Made by a program: the position numbers and the translations under genes
Source of the DNA: Bacillus sp. ISL-45
GTDB lineage: Bacteria; Bacillota; Bacilli; Bacillales; Cytobacillaceae
Length of the DNA stretch: 64,000 nt
Reading direction: 5' to 3'
Assembly (NCBI RefSeq): GCF_018613195.1
Contig: NZ_JAGGQQ010000005.1
Coordinates: 153,593 to 217,592 of the forward strand
Notes under the pieces: generated by a model
Databases searched by the model: none
Told to the model about the DNA's origin: nothing
Seen by the model: the letters and a program-made list of their open reading frames with translations, nothing else
Shown here: positions 47,692-57,025 of the stretch, piece by piece
How positions within the stretch are numbered: the first letter of the stretch is position 1
How the letters are laid out: every line of letters starts with the position of its first letter

Positions 47692-50151
47692 TTGGACAAA
47701 CAGGACTCGCTTGATTTGTTTTCAGAACAGGGTAAGTTCATGAAAGGAAAGCATCTTGTCACCATTTTTCATAATGAACAAAATCTTTACACAGTCCTGA
47801 GGATCAGGGTTGAGGAAACGAATGAGCAGTACGAGGATAAGGAAGCAGTCATAACAGGCTATTTCCCCCGGATTCATGAGCAGGAGACTTATATTTTCTT
47901 TGGTGAGGTAAAAGAGCACCCTAAGTTCGGCGCCCAATTCCATGCGACACATTTCCGCAAGGATCTGCCACAGTCAAAGCAGGGGATCATCAGTTACCTA
48001 TCAAGTGATCTCTTCAAAGGAATCGGGATAAAAACGGCAGAGAAAATCGTCGATACACTTGGGGAAAAGGCGATAACGCGAATCATTGAGAACCCGTCAG
48101 TACTTGACCAGATTCCAAAGCTGGCTCCTGAAAAAGCGAAGGAACTATATGACACTTTGATGGAGCATCAGGGCCTTGAACAAGTAATGGTCGCATTGAA
48201 CGAATATGGATTTGGCCCTCAGCTGTCGATGAAGATTTATCAGGTATACAAAGAACAGGCCATTGAGGTAATCCAAAATAACCCTTATAAGCTGGTGGAG
48301 GATATCCAAGGCATCGGGTTCGGCAGGGCGGATGAACTGGGGAGCCAGCTGGGTTTGACAGGCAGCCATCCGGATCGTATCAAAGCGGCCTGTCTTTATA
48401 CTCTCGAGGCTTCAAGCATCCAGGGCGGGCATGTTTTCATGGATGCAGAGGAACTGCTCGTCGATGTGAAAAAACTGCTTGAGGACAATCAGAATATAGA
48501 GATACAATTCACTGATATCTCGAACGAAATCATCCAGCTTGGTGAAGAAGGTAAGCTGGTTGCTGAAGAGCACAGGATTTATCTGCCGTCCCTTTATTAC
48601 TCGGAAAAGGGACTGGTTGTGAACATAAAAAGGATTCTTGACCAGACTGAATATGAAAATCAATTTCCTGAGTCAGAGTTTCTGCTAGCTCTCGGTAATC
48701 TAGAGGAGCGCCTGGGTGTCCAATACGGACCAAGTCAGAAGGAAGCAATCCAGACTGCGCTCATGTCACCAATGATGATCCTGACGGGCGGACCCGGCAC
48801 AGGGAAAACAACGGTCATCAAGGGAATTGTTGAGCTATATGCAGAGCTGCATGGCTGTTCTTTGGATCCTAAAGATTATAAAAAAGAAGAACCTTATCCG
48901 TTCTTGCTTGCAGCTCCGACTGGTCGTGCAGCTAAGAGGATGACTGAGTCAACCGGCCTGCCTGCCGTGACCATCCACAGGCTGCTGCGCTGGAATGGCG
49001 CGGAAGGCTTTGACCATAACGAAGACCAGCCTCTTGAAGGGAAAATCTTGATCATCGATGAAACCTCGATGGTTGATATATGGCTGGCTCATCAATTGTT
49101 CAAGTCGCTCCCTGACAATATACAGGTCATCGTAGTGGGAGATGAAGACCAGCTTCCATCAGTAGGACCCGGCCAGGTACTGAAGGATCTGTTGGATTCT
49201 GGAAGGGTCCCGACCGTAAGGCTGACGGATATCTACAGGCAGGCTGAAGGTTCGTCGATTATTGAACTCGCTCACCAAATCAAAAAAGGCTATCTGCCAG
49301 ACGATATTTCCGCACAACAGCCGGACCGATCGTTTATAAAATGTACGACCAGCCAGATTCCACAGGTAGTCGAAAAGGTAGTCGCGAATGCCAAAAAGAA
49401 AGGGTATTCCCCTAGGAACATCCAGGTACTGGCACCGATGTACAGGGGTCCAGCCGGTATTGACCGTTTAAATGAGCTGCTGCAGGATTTATTCAATGCG
49501 AATGCTGATGGCACCAGGAAAGAGCTGGCGTTTGGCGATGTGAAATACCGGATCGGCGATAAGGTCCTCCAGCTAGTCAACCAGCCGGAAGCCAATGTAT
49601 TCAATGGGGATATGGGTGAGGTAGTCGCGATCCTTTACGCAAAGGAAAACACAGAAAAACAAGATCAGCTGATTGTTTCCTTTGACGGCATTGAAGTCAC
49701 TTATAACAGGCCGGACCTGTCGCAAATCACCCATGCTTATTGCTGTTCAGTACATAAATCCCAGGGCAGTGAATTTCCGATAGTTGTCCTTCCGGTGGTA
49801 AAAAGCTACTACAGGATGCTGCGCCGGAATCTGATTTATACAGCGATCACCAGAAGTAAGCAATTCCTCATTCTTGTTGGCGAAGAAGAAGCACTGAAAA
49901 TGGGGATTGAACGCTCTGAGGATACAGCAAGGAATACCACACTGGTTGAGAAGCTTGTACAAATGCTGCCTGGATTGAATGGTGAAGCAGGCACAAAGGA
50001 ACAAGGCAAGCCCCAGCCGGAAAATCTAAGTGGACAAAATATCCCAATAGATGAGGAAACGGATTATATCGACATCATCAAAAAAGCTGATCCGCTGATA
50101 GGGATGGGCAATCTGACTCCTTATGATTTCATGGAGGAAAATGAGGCTTAA
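47692..50151 (+). CDS. recD2: ATP-dependent DNA helicase RecD2
   Basis: 5'-3' superfamily 1B helicase (819 residues) acting in replication-fork maintenance and mismatch repair. N-terminal OB and helix-hairpin-helix part (LFKGIGIKTAEKIVDTLG), Walker A TGGPGTGKTTVIKG (about 363-371), DETSMVDIWL (motif II), GDEDQLPSVGPGQVL (III), and C-terminal CCSVHKSQGSEF and YTAITRSK. The TTG at 47692 follows AGGGGGAAG and gives the family N-terminus; reading farther upstream enters the MITE-like element. Confidence 0.95.
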   Translation: MDKQDSLDLFSEQGKFMKGKHLVTIFHNEQNLYTVLRIRVEETNEQYEDKEAVITGYFPRIHEQETYIFFGEVKEHPKFGAQFHATHFRKDLPQSKQGIISYLSSDLFKGIGIKTAEKIVDTLGEKAITRIIENPSVLDQIPKLAPEKAKELYDTLMEHQGLEQVMVALNEYGFGPQLSMKIYQVYKEQAIEVIQNNPYKLVEDIQGIGFGRADELGSQLGLTGSHPDRIKAACLYTLEASSIQGGHVFMDAEELLVDVKKLLEDNQNIEIQFTDISNEIIQLGEEGKLVAEEHRIYLPSLYYSEKGLVVNIKRILDQTEYENQFPESEFLLALGNLEERLGVQYGPSQKEAIQTALMSPMMILTGGPGTGKTTVIKGIVELYAELHGCSLDPKDYKKEEPYPFLLAAPTGRAAKRMTESTGLPAVTIHRLLRWNGAEGFDHNEDQPLEGKILIIDETSMVDIWLAHQLFKSLPDNIQVIVVGDEDQLPSVGPGQVLKDLLDSGRVPTVRLTDIYRQAEGSSIIELAHQIKKGYLPDDISAQQPDRSFIKCTTSQIPQVVEKVVANAKKKGYSPRNIQVLAPMYRGPAGIDRLNELLQDLFNANADGTRKELAFGDVKYRIGDKVLQLVNQPEANVFNGDMGEVVAILYAKENTEKQDQLIVSFDGIEVTYNRPDLSQITHAYCCSVHKSQGSEFPIVVLPVVKSYYRMLRRNLIYTAITRSKQFLILVGEEEALKMGIERSEDTARNTTLVEKLVQMLPGLNGEAGTKEQGKPQPENLSGQNIPIDEETDYIDIIKKADPLIGMGNLTPYDFMEENEA

Positions 50152-50262
50152 GAATCTGCGATTATTGCGGATTCTTTTATATTATCCATGGAAAACCTTA
50201 CACCTCATGAATTGCCTGCAGTCAGTGGAAACTAAGAGTGTTCGGAAAGGCGGGACACACTT

Positions 50263-50739
50263 TTGCGGACATTTTCACTTTTAAAGGGACTGCCTGTATA
50301 TGAATTGGCGAGTGGTCAGAAACTGGGCGAAGTTTGTGATGTGAGCATTTCTGGTAATGGAAGCGTAGTAGGCTTACTTGTAAAAAAGGGAGCGTTCATC
50401 AAGAAAACGTTTCAGGTCAAAGTGGACAAGGTTTCATCCTTTGGTGAAGATGGGGTCATGGTGAAAGACAAGTCAGCCTTGGAGCGATTGGAGACAGAGC
50501 CTGAATATACATTTGAACATAATGAGAGCCTCGCTGGGAAAAAGCTTCTTTCGAAGGAAGGGGAGCAGCTGGGCTTGCTGGAGGATGTATATTTCATGGA
50601 AGAAGTGGGCACGATTGTAGGGTACGAATTAACGGATGGCTTTTTTTCGGATATCGCGAATGGGAAGCGTGTCATTAAGACCACTGGTCCACCTGCAATC
50701 GGAAAGGATGCCATCGTCGTCACTGTTAAATCGAGATGA
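50263..50739 (+). CDS. PRC-barrel domain protein (YrrD-like)
   Basis: Protein of 158 residues with two PRC-barrel-like halves: TFSLLKGLPVYELASGQKLG (about 2-80) and AGKKLLSKEGEQLGLLEDVYF (about 85-155). PRC barrels bind proteins or RNA; this member (YrrD in B. subtilis) has no assigned function. TTG start at 50263 after AAAGGCGGG, rather far (about 11 bases). Stop lies 9 bp before the next gene. Confidence 0.82.
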   Translation: MRTFSLLKGLPVYELASGQKLGEVCDVSISGNGSVVGLLVKKGAFIKKTFQVKVDKVSSFGEDGVMVKDKSALERLETEPEYTFEHNESLAGKKLLSKEGEQLGLLEDVYFMEEVGTIVGYELTDGFFSDIANGKRVIKTTGPPAIGKDAIVVTVKSR

Positions 50740-50748
50740 GGTGTCCTT

Positions 50749-50940
50749 ATGTTAAGTTGTCCCAATTGCAGGAGCAAGGATATCGGTAAAATTGGCATCA
50801 ACCAATATTACTGCTGGAATTGCTTCATCGAACTGTCTCTGAACAATGGCTTGATCCATACCCATCAAGTCGAAGAAGATGGAACATTGAGCTCACTTGA
50901 TGATTTATTTGAAGAAGATCAACGTCAATACGGCATATAA
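50749..50940 (+). CDS. Small zinc-ribbon-like protein
   Basis: Protein of 63 residues. CPNCRSKDIGK and YYCWNCFIEL give two CxxC pairs, 15 residues apart, a zinc-ribbon pattern; the acidic tail is SSLDDLFEEDQRQ. AGGTG sits before the ATG at 50749. Small genes occupy the same place next to yrrD in B. subtilis (I recall yrzR); function unknown. Confidence 0.75.
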   Translation: MLSCPNCRSKDIGKIGINQYYCWNCFIELSLNNGLIHTHQVEEDGTLSSLDDLFEEDQRQYGI

Positions 50941-50964
50941 AATAAATCGAGGAGGTGAAGCACA

Positions 50965-51099
50965 TTGAATAGAATGTTAACCTCCGTAATCGCTTTTGGT
51001 GCTGGCATGGCAGCTTACAACTATACGTCCAACAATAATATGTTGTCTGGAAGAAAAATGAAGAGGCTTGGCAGGAAAATGACGAAAGCTTTATTTTAA
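50965..51099 (+). CDS. 44-residue hypothetical protein (YrzQ/DUF3918-like)
   Basis: Too short for usual gene calling. TTG at 50965 has a strong GAGGAGGTGAAG five bases upstream. The product begins MNRMLTSVIAFGAGMAAYNY, contains NNNMLSGRKMKRLGRKMTK and ends LF: a short hydrophobic start and a basic tail, which matches my memory of the YrzQ/DUF3918 family. A terminator follows 12 bp after the stop. Confidence 0.7.
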   Translation: MNRMLTSVIAFGAGMAAYNYTSNNNMLSGRKMKRLGRKMTKALF

Positions 51100-51111
51100 T
51101 TTGCTTAATGA

Positions 51112-51141
51112 TAAACCCCTGTAATTTTTGCAGGGGTTTTT
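51112..51141 (+). terminator. Terminator after the 44-residue gene
   Basis: AAACCCCTG / CAGGGGTTT stem with T6. Confidence 0.88.
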
Positions 51142-51144
51142 TAC

Positions 51145-51500
51145 TGTTTAACAGGAAAACAAGCTTTGTTTTTCCTAAATTTATGCAGACGGCATGATTA
51201 TCAGCTTTCATTGCTCAATTAAGCATCATATTTGGGAGATTATTTGGTTTTTTTGCTTAATTATAATCGATTATTAAGAGAATAATTTTTCCAATTGCAC
51301 TGTTCTGGATTTGTTTTACAAATATTAACTGAAAAACACAATTTCTAGTCACGAAAAAGCATTAAGCAGGAAAAATTTCGCTAACTGATAACAAAAATAG
51401 CTACATAATCTCAAAAAAAGTCTCTATAAGCATCCTCGCGAGGCCAAAAATGCATAATCCGCCACCTTTTTTTCAAGAATAAACAGGAAGGTAGGTGAAG
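51145..51500. other. Non-coding gap at the place of B. subtilis glnQHMP
   Basis: No gene recognised. Contains TATAAT at 51262-51267 without a well-spaced -35, a perfect 10-bp palindrome CCTCGCGAGG (51434-51443) flanked by GCAT and ATGC, and otherwise AT-rich sequence. In B. subtilis I recall a glutamine ABC transporter operon between these neighbours; nothing of it remains here. Confidence 0.45.
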
Positions 51501-51503
51501 ATA

Positions 51504-52583
51504 TTGAATATCCAGATGAAATGGTATTACCGGCTCGGATTTCTTCTCCTTTTATTCATTGTGCTATTTATTTTCATAAAATTACAGTCCATTTGGATTC
51601 CGTTTTTGGAAGTATTGATTTCACTGCTTGTTCCTTTTTCCGTGGCTGCGTTTATTACATATTTGCTCCATCCTATTGTTGAGGCCCTTCATCAAAAGGG
51701 CCTTCATCGCGGGGTTTCGATCCTGATCATCTATATTTTGTTCTTTGGCGGTGCTGGGTTTGCTTTTTACAAAGGGGTCCCCGCAGTGATTCGCCAGCTG
51801 GGTGACCTGGCGGAGAATGCTCCGTATTTTGCCGAGCAATATAGGCAAATGGTAAACAATATTGTCGACCAGACCTCGACTTGGCCGGCAGGGATCCACG
51901 AAAGAATCGAGGAGGGAATTACACGGATGGAGCTATGGCTTGATGGAGTGCTTGCAGGTACGATGGCTTTCCTGATGGATATCATAAATTCGATATTGAC
52001 GATAGCGGTTATCCCGTTTATCGCTTTTTACATGCTGAAGGACTTCGATGTCATGAAGAAAGCGGCATGGTATCTGACACCGCGGCAATGGAGACAGCCA
52101 GGCACAAAGTTCCTGCACGAAGTCGACAAGTCGCTCGGGAGCTATATCCGGGGCCAGCTGCTCATCTGTCTGATCATTGGTGTTCTATCTTCGTTGTTTT
52201 TTTGGATGGCGGGCATCAAGTATTCGCTGCTGTTGGGAGCAATCGTTGGGATAACGAATGTAATCCCTTATTTCGGTCCGATTATCGGAGCTATTCCAGC
52301 TGTGATCATCGCAGCGACCATGTCGGTGAAGATGGTGCTTTTATCACTCGTGATTGTATTTTCGCTTCAGTTCCTCGAGGGTAATATCCTTTCCCCGCTT
52401 ATTGTCGGGAAAAGCCTGCACATGCATCCGCTGATGATTATGTTTGCGCTGCTGGCAGGAGAAGAGGTTGGCGGCATTCTTGGATTGATTCTTGCTGTTC
52501 CTGTCCTGGTTGTATTGAGGGCGGCATTGATTCATGCAAAAGATCATATCATCCTTGAGAGAAAGAAAGAACGACCTTCATAA
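51504..52583 (+). CDS. AI-2E family transporter
   Basis: Integral membrane protein (359 residues) of the PerM/AI-2E family with about eight spans and a central extracytoplasmic or amphipathic region (about 85-150). Signature YFGPIIGAIPAVIIA and the FLEGNILSPLIVGKSLHMHP segment near the C-terminus. Some relatives export small molecules or act as sodium/proton antiporters; substrate unknown (YrrI in B. subtilis). The TTG at 51504 fits AGGTGAAG best; a GTG at 51495 is also in frame. Confidence 0.88.
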   Translation: MNIQMKWYYRLGFLLLLFIVLFIFIKLQSIWIPFLEVLISLLVPFSVAAFITYLLHPIVEALHQKGLHRGVSILIIYILFFGGAGFAFYKGVPAVIRQLGDLAENAPYFAEQYRQMVNNIVDQTSTWPAGIHERIEEGITRMELWLDGVLAGTMAFLMDIINSILTIAVIPFIAFYMLKDFDVMKKAAWYLTPRQWRQPGTKFLHEVDKSLGSYIRGQLLICLIIGVLSSLFFWMAGIKYSLLLGAIVGITNVIPYFGPIIGAIPAVIIAATMSVKMVLLSLVIVFSLQFLEGNILSPLIVGKSLHMHPLMIMFALLAGEEVGGILGLILAVPVLVVLRAALIHAKDHIILERKKERPS

Positions 52584-52598
52584 TTTTTGCCAAGTCGT

Positions 52599-52627
52599 TT
52601 GACAAACCGCACCTGGCTATATATAAT
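52599..52627 (+). promoter_or_regulatory. Sigma-A promoter of T-box-alaS
   Basis: Perfect TTGACA (52599-52604), 17-bp spacer, perfect TATAAT (52622-52627): a consensus promoter. Confidence 0.85.
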
Positions 52628-52633
52628 TCGGCT

Positions 52634-52880
52634 ATAGATTAATAATTCGAAAAGTGTAGAAGGAACGAGTATGTTATAGACCATTGTCCAGAGAGGGATT
52701 CCCAGGCTGAAAGAATTCCCGGTGAAGGATAACAGAAGGCTATTCCGGAGTGCAGGCAAAACCTGCCGTAGCAGCTGCGTTAAAGCGTTTTTGAGAGATG
52801 GGCGCGTGTCTTTGTGTCCATAATCAGGGTGGTACCGCGAGCAAGCTCTCGTCCCTGTCCAGGGATGAGGGCTTTTTTTG
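52634..52880 (+). ncRNA. T-box riboswitch leader of alaS
   Basis: The T-box AGGGTGGTACCGCG (52826-52839) precedes a terminator, AGCTCTCGTCCCT / AGGGATGAGGGCT with a T-run (52843-52878). The specifier is GCT (52739-52741), an Ala codon, followed by A and then TTCC, which pairs with GGAA near 52660. The T-box variable base T matches discriminator A73 of tRNA-Ala. All signs agree with alanine control. Confidence 0.92.
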
Positions 52881-52934
52881 TTGTCTAAAATCCCTGAAAG
52901 CTAAAATTTCACTTGGGTTTAGGAGGTTAGTTTT

Positions 52935-55568
52935 ATGAAAAAACTGACAGGTGCTGAAATCAGAAAAATGTATCTTGATTTTTTTAAGGAAAAGGGCCAC
53001 GCAATCGAGCCGAGCGCATCGCTCGTACCTCACGATGATCCTTCCCTTCTTTGGATCAACAGTGGTGTAGCTACATTGAAAAAGTATTTCGACGGCCGTG
53101 TGATCCCGGCAAATCCGCGTATCACAAATGCGCAGAAATCCATCCGTACGAACGATATCGAAAATGTCGGCAAAACAGCGCGCCACCACACTTTCTTTGA
53201 GATGCTTGGAAACTTCTCGATCGGTGATTATTTCAAGGTAGAAGCAATTGAATTCGCTTGGGAATTCCTTACGGATGAAAAGTGGATTGGCTTTGATCCT
53301 GAAAAACTTTCCGTAACCATCCATCCGGAAGACGACGAAGCTTTCAATATCTGGAGAGAGAAAATCGGTGTTCCTGAAGAGCGCATCATCCGCCTTGAAG
53401 GGAACTTCTGGGATATCGGTGAAGGTCCAAGTGGTCCGAACACAGAAATCTTCTATGACAGAGGACCAGAGTACGGCAATGATCCTGAAGATCCGGAATT
53501 ATATCCTGGAGGAGAAAATGACCGTTATTTAGAAGTCTGGAACCTTGTGTTCTCTGAATTCAACCATAATCCTGACGGAACATACACACCGCTGCCAAAG
53601 AAAAATATTGATACAGGTATGGGGCTTGAGCGTATGGCTTCTGTCGTTCAGGACGTTCCGACAAACTTTGAAACAGATTTGTTCATGCCCATCATCAATG
53701 CGACTGAAGAAATCTCCGGTGAAAAATACGGTCAGTCCAAAGAGAAGGATGAGGCGTTTAAAGTTATTGCTGACCACATCCGTACGGTAGCATTTGCTGT
53801 CGGCGATGGTGCCCTTCCTTCAAACGAAGGCCGCGGGTATGTACTTCGAAGATTATTGCGCCGCGCTGTGCGTTATGCCAAGAAGCTGAACATCAACCGT
53901 CCATTCATGTACCAGCTTGTGCCTGTGGTTGGTGAAATCATGCATGACTTCTACCCGGAAGTAAAAGAAAAGACCGACTTTATCCAGAAGGTCATCAAGA
54001 ATGAAGAAGACCGTTTCCATGAAACGCTTCATGAAGGACTTTCGATTCTTTCTGAGCTAATCAAGAAGGAGAAGGAAAAAGGCAGCGGCATGGTCCAGGG
54101 TGAAGATGTCTTCCGCCTATATGACACTTATGGTTTCCCTGTCGAGCTGACAGAAGAGTATGCTGAGGAAGAAGGCTTGAAGGTCGACCATGAAGGCTTT
54201 GAAAAAGAGATGGAGCTGCAGCGTGAAAGAGCACGTGCTGCACGTCAGGATGTAGGTTCCATGCAGGTTCAGGGCGGTATTCTTGGCGACATTAAAGAGA
54301 GCAGTGAATTCATCGGCTATGATAATTTCGAAACAAACAGCAAGATTGTTGCATTGGTCAAAGAAGGCGAGCTTGTTGAAGAAGCGAATGCAGGCGATGA
54401 GATCCATTTCATCCTTGATGTTACACCTTTTTACGCAGAAAGCGGCGGCCAGATTGCCGATAAAGGAACCCTTGCAGCGAATGGTGTTAAGGTATCTGTC
54501 AAGGATGTAAAGAAAGCTCCTAACGGACAAAACCTTCACCATGCAGTTGTAGAAGAAGGCAAGGTAACCAAAGGCCTTGAAGTAACAGCTCAAGTGGACC
54601 AGGAAAACCGTGCAAGAATCATCAAGAACCATACAGCGACACACTTGCTTCACCAGGCATTGAAGGATGTGCTCGGAGGTCACGTAAACCAGGCAGGATC
54701 TCTTGTCGAGCCTGACAGACTGCGTTTCGACTTCTCTCATTTTGGTCAGGTGACTGCAGAAGAGCTTGAGCAAGTAGAATCAATCGTCAACGAAAAAATC
54801 TGGAGAAGCATTCAGGTTGAGACCAGCTTCAAGCCGATTGCTGAAGCCAAAGCCATGGGCGCGATGGCATTATTCGGCGAAAAGTATGGCGATATTGTCC
54901 GTGTCGTAAAAGTCGGCGACTATAGTCTTGAGCTTTGCGGCGGCTGCCATGTTCCAAACACATCCGTCATCGGACTGTTCAAGATTGTATCTGAAGGCGG
55001 CATCGGTGCAGGAACTAGAAGGATTGAAGCTGTAACAGGGGAAGCGGCTTACAAAGTGCTGAATGACCAAATCGGTATCCTGAAAGATGCTGCAGCCAAA
55101 TTGAAGACATCTCCTAAAGATGTTGCAAACAGAATTGACTCAATGCTTGCTGAAATGAAGCAGCTTCAGCGCGAAAATGAATCCCTTTCGGCAAAATTGG
55201 GTAATATTGAAGCAGGAAGCCTTACTTCTAAGGTCAAAGAAGTGAATGGTGTCCAACTGCTGGCAGCCCGTGTCGATGCAGCTGATATGAACAGCCTGCG
55301 AAATATGGCTGATGATTTGAAGCAGAAGCTTGGCTCAGCAGTCATCCTCCTTGGCATGACCGACGGCAGTAAAGTGAATCTGATTGCAGCAGTGACAGAT
55401 GACCTGATCAAGAAAGGCTATCAGGCTGGGAAACTGATCAAGGAAGCAGCGGCAATTTGCGGCGGAGGCGGCGGAGGCCGTCCGGATATGGCCCAGGCTG
55501 GCGGAAAAGACCCTTCAAAACTCGACAATGCGCTTCAATTTGCCGAAGAATGGGTGAAATCAATTTGA
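52935..55568 (+). CDS. alaS: Alanine--tRNA ligase
   Basis: Class II synthetase with editing activity, 877 residues. Catalytic core about 1-460 ([20 protein letters not shown] at the N-terminus). Editing-site zinc ligands [11 protein letters not shown] (about 566-570) and CGGCHVP (about 667-671). C-terminal C-Ala domain ends with [19 protein letters not shown] at 52935 with AGGAGG. First gene of a probable alaS-yrzL-ruvX-yrzB transcript. Confidence 0.98.
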   Translation: MKKLTGAEIRKMYLDFFKEKGHAIEPSASLVPHDDPSLLWINSGVATLKKYFDGRVIPANPRITNAQKSIRTNDIENVGKTARHHTFFEMLGNFSIGDYFKVEAIEFAWEFLTDEKWIGFDPEKLSVTIHPEDDEAFNIWREKIGVPEERIIRLEGNFWDIGEGPSGPNTEIFYDRGPEYGNDPEDPELYPGGENDRYLEVWNLVFSEFNHNPDGTYTPLPKKNIDTGMGLERMASVVQDVPTNFETDLFMPIINATEEISGEKYGQSKEKDEAFKVIADHIRTVAFAVGDGALPSNEGRGYVLRRLLRRAVRYAKKLNINRPFMYQLVPVVGEIMHDFYPEVKEKTDFIQKVIKNEEDRFHETLHEGLSILSELIKKEKEKGSGMVQGEDVFRLYDTYGFPVELTEEYAEEEGLKVDHEGFEKEMELQRERARAARQDVGSMQVQGGILGDIKESSEFIGYDNFETNSKIVALVKEGELVEEANAGDEIHFILDVTPFYAESGGQIADKGTLAANGVKVSVKDVKKAPNGQNLHHAVVEEGKVTKGLEVTAQVDQENRARIIKNHTATHLLHQALKDVLGGHVNQAGSLVEPDRLRFDFSHFGQVTAEELEQVESIVNEKIWRSIQVETSFKPIAEAKAMGAMALFGEKYGDIVRVVKVGDYSLELCGGCHVPNTSVIGLFKIVSEGGIGAGTRRIEAVTGEAAYKVLNDQIGILKDAAAKLKTSPKDVANRIDSMLAEMKQLQRENESLSAKLGNIEAGSLTSKVKEVNGVQLLAARVDAADMNSLRNMADDLKQKLGSAVILLGMTDGSKVNLIAAVTDDLIKKGYQAGKLIKEAAAICGGGGGGRPDMAQAGGKDPSKLDNALQFAEEWVKSI

Positions 55569-55647
55569 TATAAAAGTAAAGTAGTGTAGAATGAAGGTAT
55601 CTTGAAGAAAATTTTACCGGCCATTTTTTAAAAGTGAGGTGCATTCG

Positions 55648-55917
55648 ATGAGCTCGTTTGACAAGACGATGAGATTTAATTTTCCCGAAGAGCCTTTTGA
55701 GCATGATGCCAATGAAGTCCTGCTGCAGGTGTATGAAGCCTTGCAGGAAAAGGGATATAACCCGATCAATCAGATTGTCGGTTATTTGCTCTCCGGCGAC
55801 CCGGCCTATATTCCCCGCCATCGGGATGCCCGTAACATCATCCGCAAGCTGGAGCGGGATGAAATTATCGAGGAACTGGTTAAATCCTATTTAAGGAACC
55901 ATCGAGAGGGGAAATAA
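55648..55917 (+). CDS. IreB family regulatory phosphoprotein
   Basis: Protein of 89 residues (UPF0297, YrzL in B. subtilis). In Enterococcus IreB is phosphorylated by the Ser/Thr kinase IreK and tunes cephalosporin resistance. The N-terminal [11 protein letters not shown] carries the Thr that is modified there; [22 protein letters not shown] is the conserved core. GTGAGGTG supports the ATG at 55648 over the in-frame GTG at 55639. Its stop is 1 bp before ruvX. Confidence 0.9.
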   Translation: MSSFDKTMRFNFPEEPFEHDANEVLLQVYEALQEKGYNPINQIVGYLLSGDPAYIPRHRDARNIIRKLERDEIIEELVKSYLRNHREGK

Positions 55918-55918
55918 A

Positions 55919-56335
55919 TTGCGGATCATGGGACTAGATGTCGGCTCGAAAACAGTCGGCATTGCACTGAGCGATGAACTGGGATGGACAGCTCAGGGGC
56001 TTGAAACATTGAAAATCAACGAAGAAGAAAATGTGTTTGGTTTTGATGAAATTGGTAAAATAATAAAAGAGTATGAAGTCGACAAGGTTGTCGTCGGGCT
56101 GCCAAAAAACATGAACGGCACAATCGGCCCTCGCGGAGAGGCGAGCCAATTCTATGCCCGTGAATTGGAAGAAAGGTTCGGTGTGCCTGCCATCCTTTGG
56201 GACGAGCGTCTGACGACAGTGGCTGCCGAGCGGGTTTTGCTCGAAGCAGACATGAGCCGAAAAAAAAGGAAAAAGGTCATTGATAAGATGGCTGCAGTAA
56301 TGATTTTACAAGGCTATTTAAACAGCCAAAATTAA
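55919..56335 (+). CDS. ruvX: Holliday junction resolvase-like protein RuvX (YqgF)
   Basis: RNase H-fold nuclease of the YqgF family (138 residues; YrrK), involved in 16S rRNA maturation or junction resolution. [19 protein letters not shown] holds the first catalytic Asp, [11 protein letters not shown] the middle motif, [13 protein letters not shown] the second. TTG start at 55919 behind GAGAGGGG. Confidence 0.94.
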   Translation: MRIMGLDVGSKTVGIALSDELGWTAQGLETLKINEEENVFGFDEIGKIIKEYEVDKVVVGLPKNMNGTIGPRGEASQFYARELEERFGVPAILWDERLTTVAAERVLLEADMSRKKRKKVIDKMAAVMILQGYLNSQN

Positions 56336-56350
56336 ATTGAGGTGACTATA

Positions 56351-56638
56351 ATGGACCACGGCGAAAACAACATCACAGTAGTAGACGAAAACGGCAATGA
56401 ACAATTATGCGAAGTACTTTTCACATTTGACTCAGAAGAATTCGGCAAGTCATATGTGCTTTATTATCCAGTAGGTGCAGAGGACAACGATGACGAAGAA
56501 ATCGAAATCCACGCTTCCGCATTCAACCCTTCAGAAGACAATGAAGATGGCGAACTAATGCCAATTGAAACTGACGCAGAATGGGACATGATCGAAGAAA
56601 TGCTGGAAACATTCCTTGCTGAGCAAGACGAAGAATAA
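56351..56638 (+). CDS. DUF1292 acidic protein (YrzB)
   Basis: Very acidic 95-residue protein. The DUF1292 core is [14 protein letters not shown] after [16 protein letters not shown]. Function unknown, but the alaS-yrzL-ruvX-yrzB order is conserved across Firmicutes. GAGGTGA puts the start at the ATG 56351 rather than the GTG at 56342. Terminator follows. Confidence 0.9.
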   Translation: MDHGENNITVVDENGNEQLCEVLFTFDSEEFGKSYVLYYPVGAEDNDDEEIEIHASAFNPSEDNEDGELMPIETDAEWDMIEEMLETFLAEQDEE

Positions 56639-56652
56639 AATATTCAAACTGG

Positions 56653-56686
56653 GACCAGGCGAATAATGCCTGGTCTTTTTATTTTT
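56653..56686 (+). terminator. Terminator after the DUF1292 gene
   Basis: GACCAGGC / GCCTGGTC with GAATAAT loop, then TTTTTATTTTT. Confidence 0.9.
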
Positions 56687-56698
56687 CCTCGGATACTC

Positions 56699-56815
56699 CT
56701 ATCGGCGAAACGGAAGGGAGAGTCTGCGGAAAGTGTCCGATAGAAGGGATCTATCGGCCAAACAGAAGAGAGAAATCGTGAAAAGTGTCCGATAAAAACG
56801 AGGTATCGTATCGAG
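56699..56815. repeat. 52-bp period repeat with inverted repeats (array E)
   Basis: CTATCGGC.AAAC.GAAG...GAAAAGTGTCCGATA units begin at 56699 and 56751 (period 52), with a decayed third start near 56803. CCGATAG and CTATCGG (56737-56743 with 56751-56757) can form a hairpin with a 7-nt loop across the unit border. Confidence 0.75.
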
Positions 56816-57020
56816 TTATTGAAGCCCAGCACTACTAATTAATGAGTCGGTTATATTCATATAAAAACAAGCGTGAATTCGCTGCCGAAATTTAGGTTAA
56901 TTTGTCGTCTGCAGTATTTTTTCGTAATTATTTGCAAATAAAAATAGAAATTATAGTATAATGGTTCGAGATGTGATATTAGAGAGTATCCAGGAAGTAA
57001 GTTTTTGTTAACTGGAGGGG
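56816..57020. other. Leader region of mltG
   Basis: No gene seen. TATAAT at 56957-56962 with TTGCAA (56932-56937, 19-bp spacer) is the likely mltG promoter, though the spacing is poor. Confidence 0.4.
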
Positions 57021-57025
57021 GAACT

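Noticed and set aside
50412-50801. Minus-strand frame opposite the PRC-barrel gene
   Set aside because: Overlaps a well-supported gene with its own neighbours and shows no family features.
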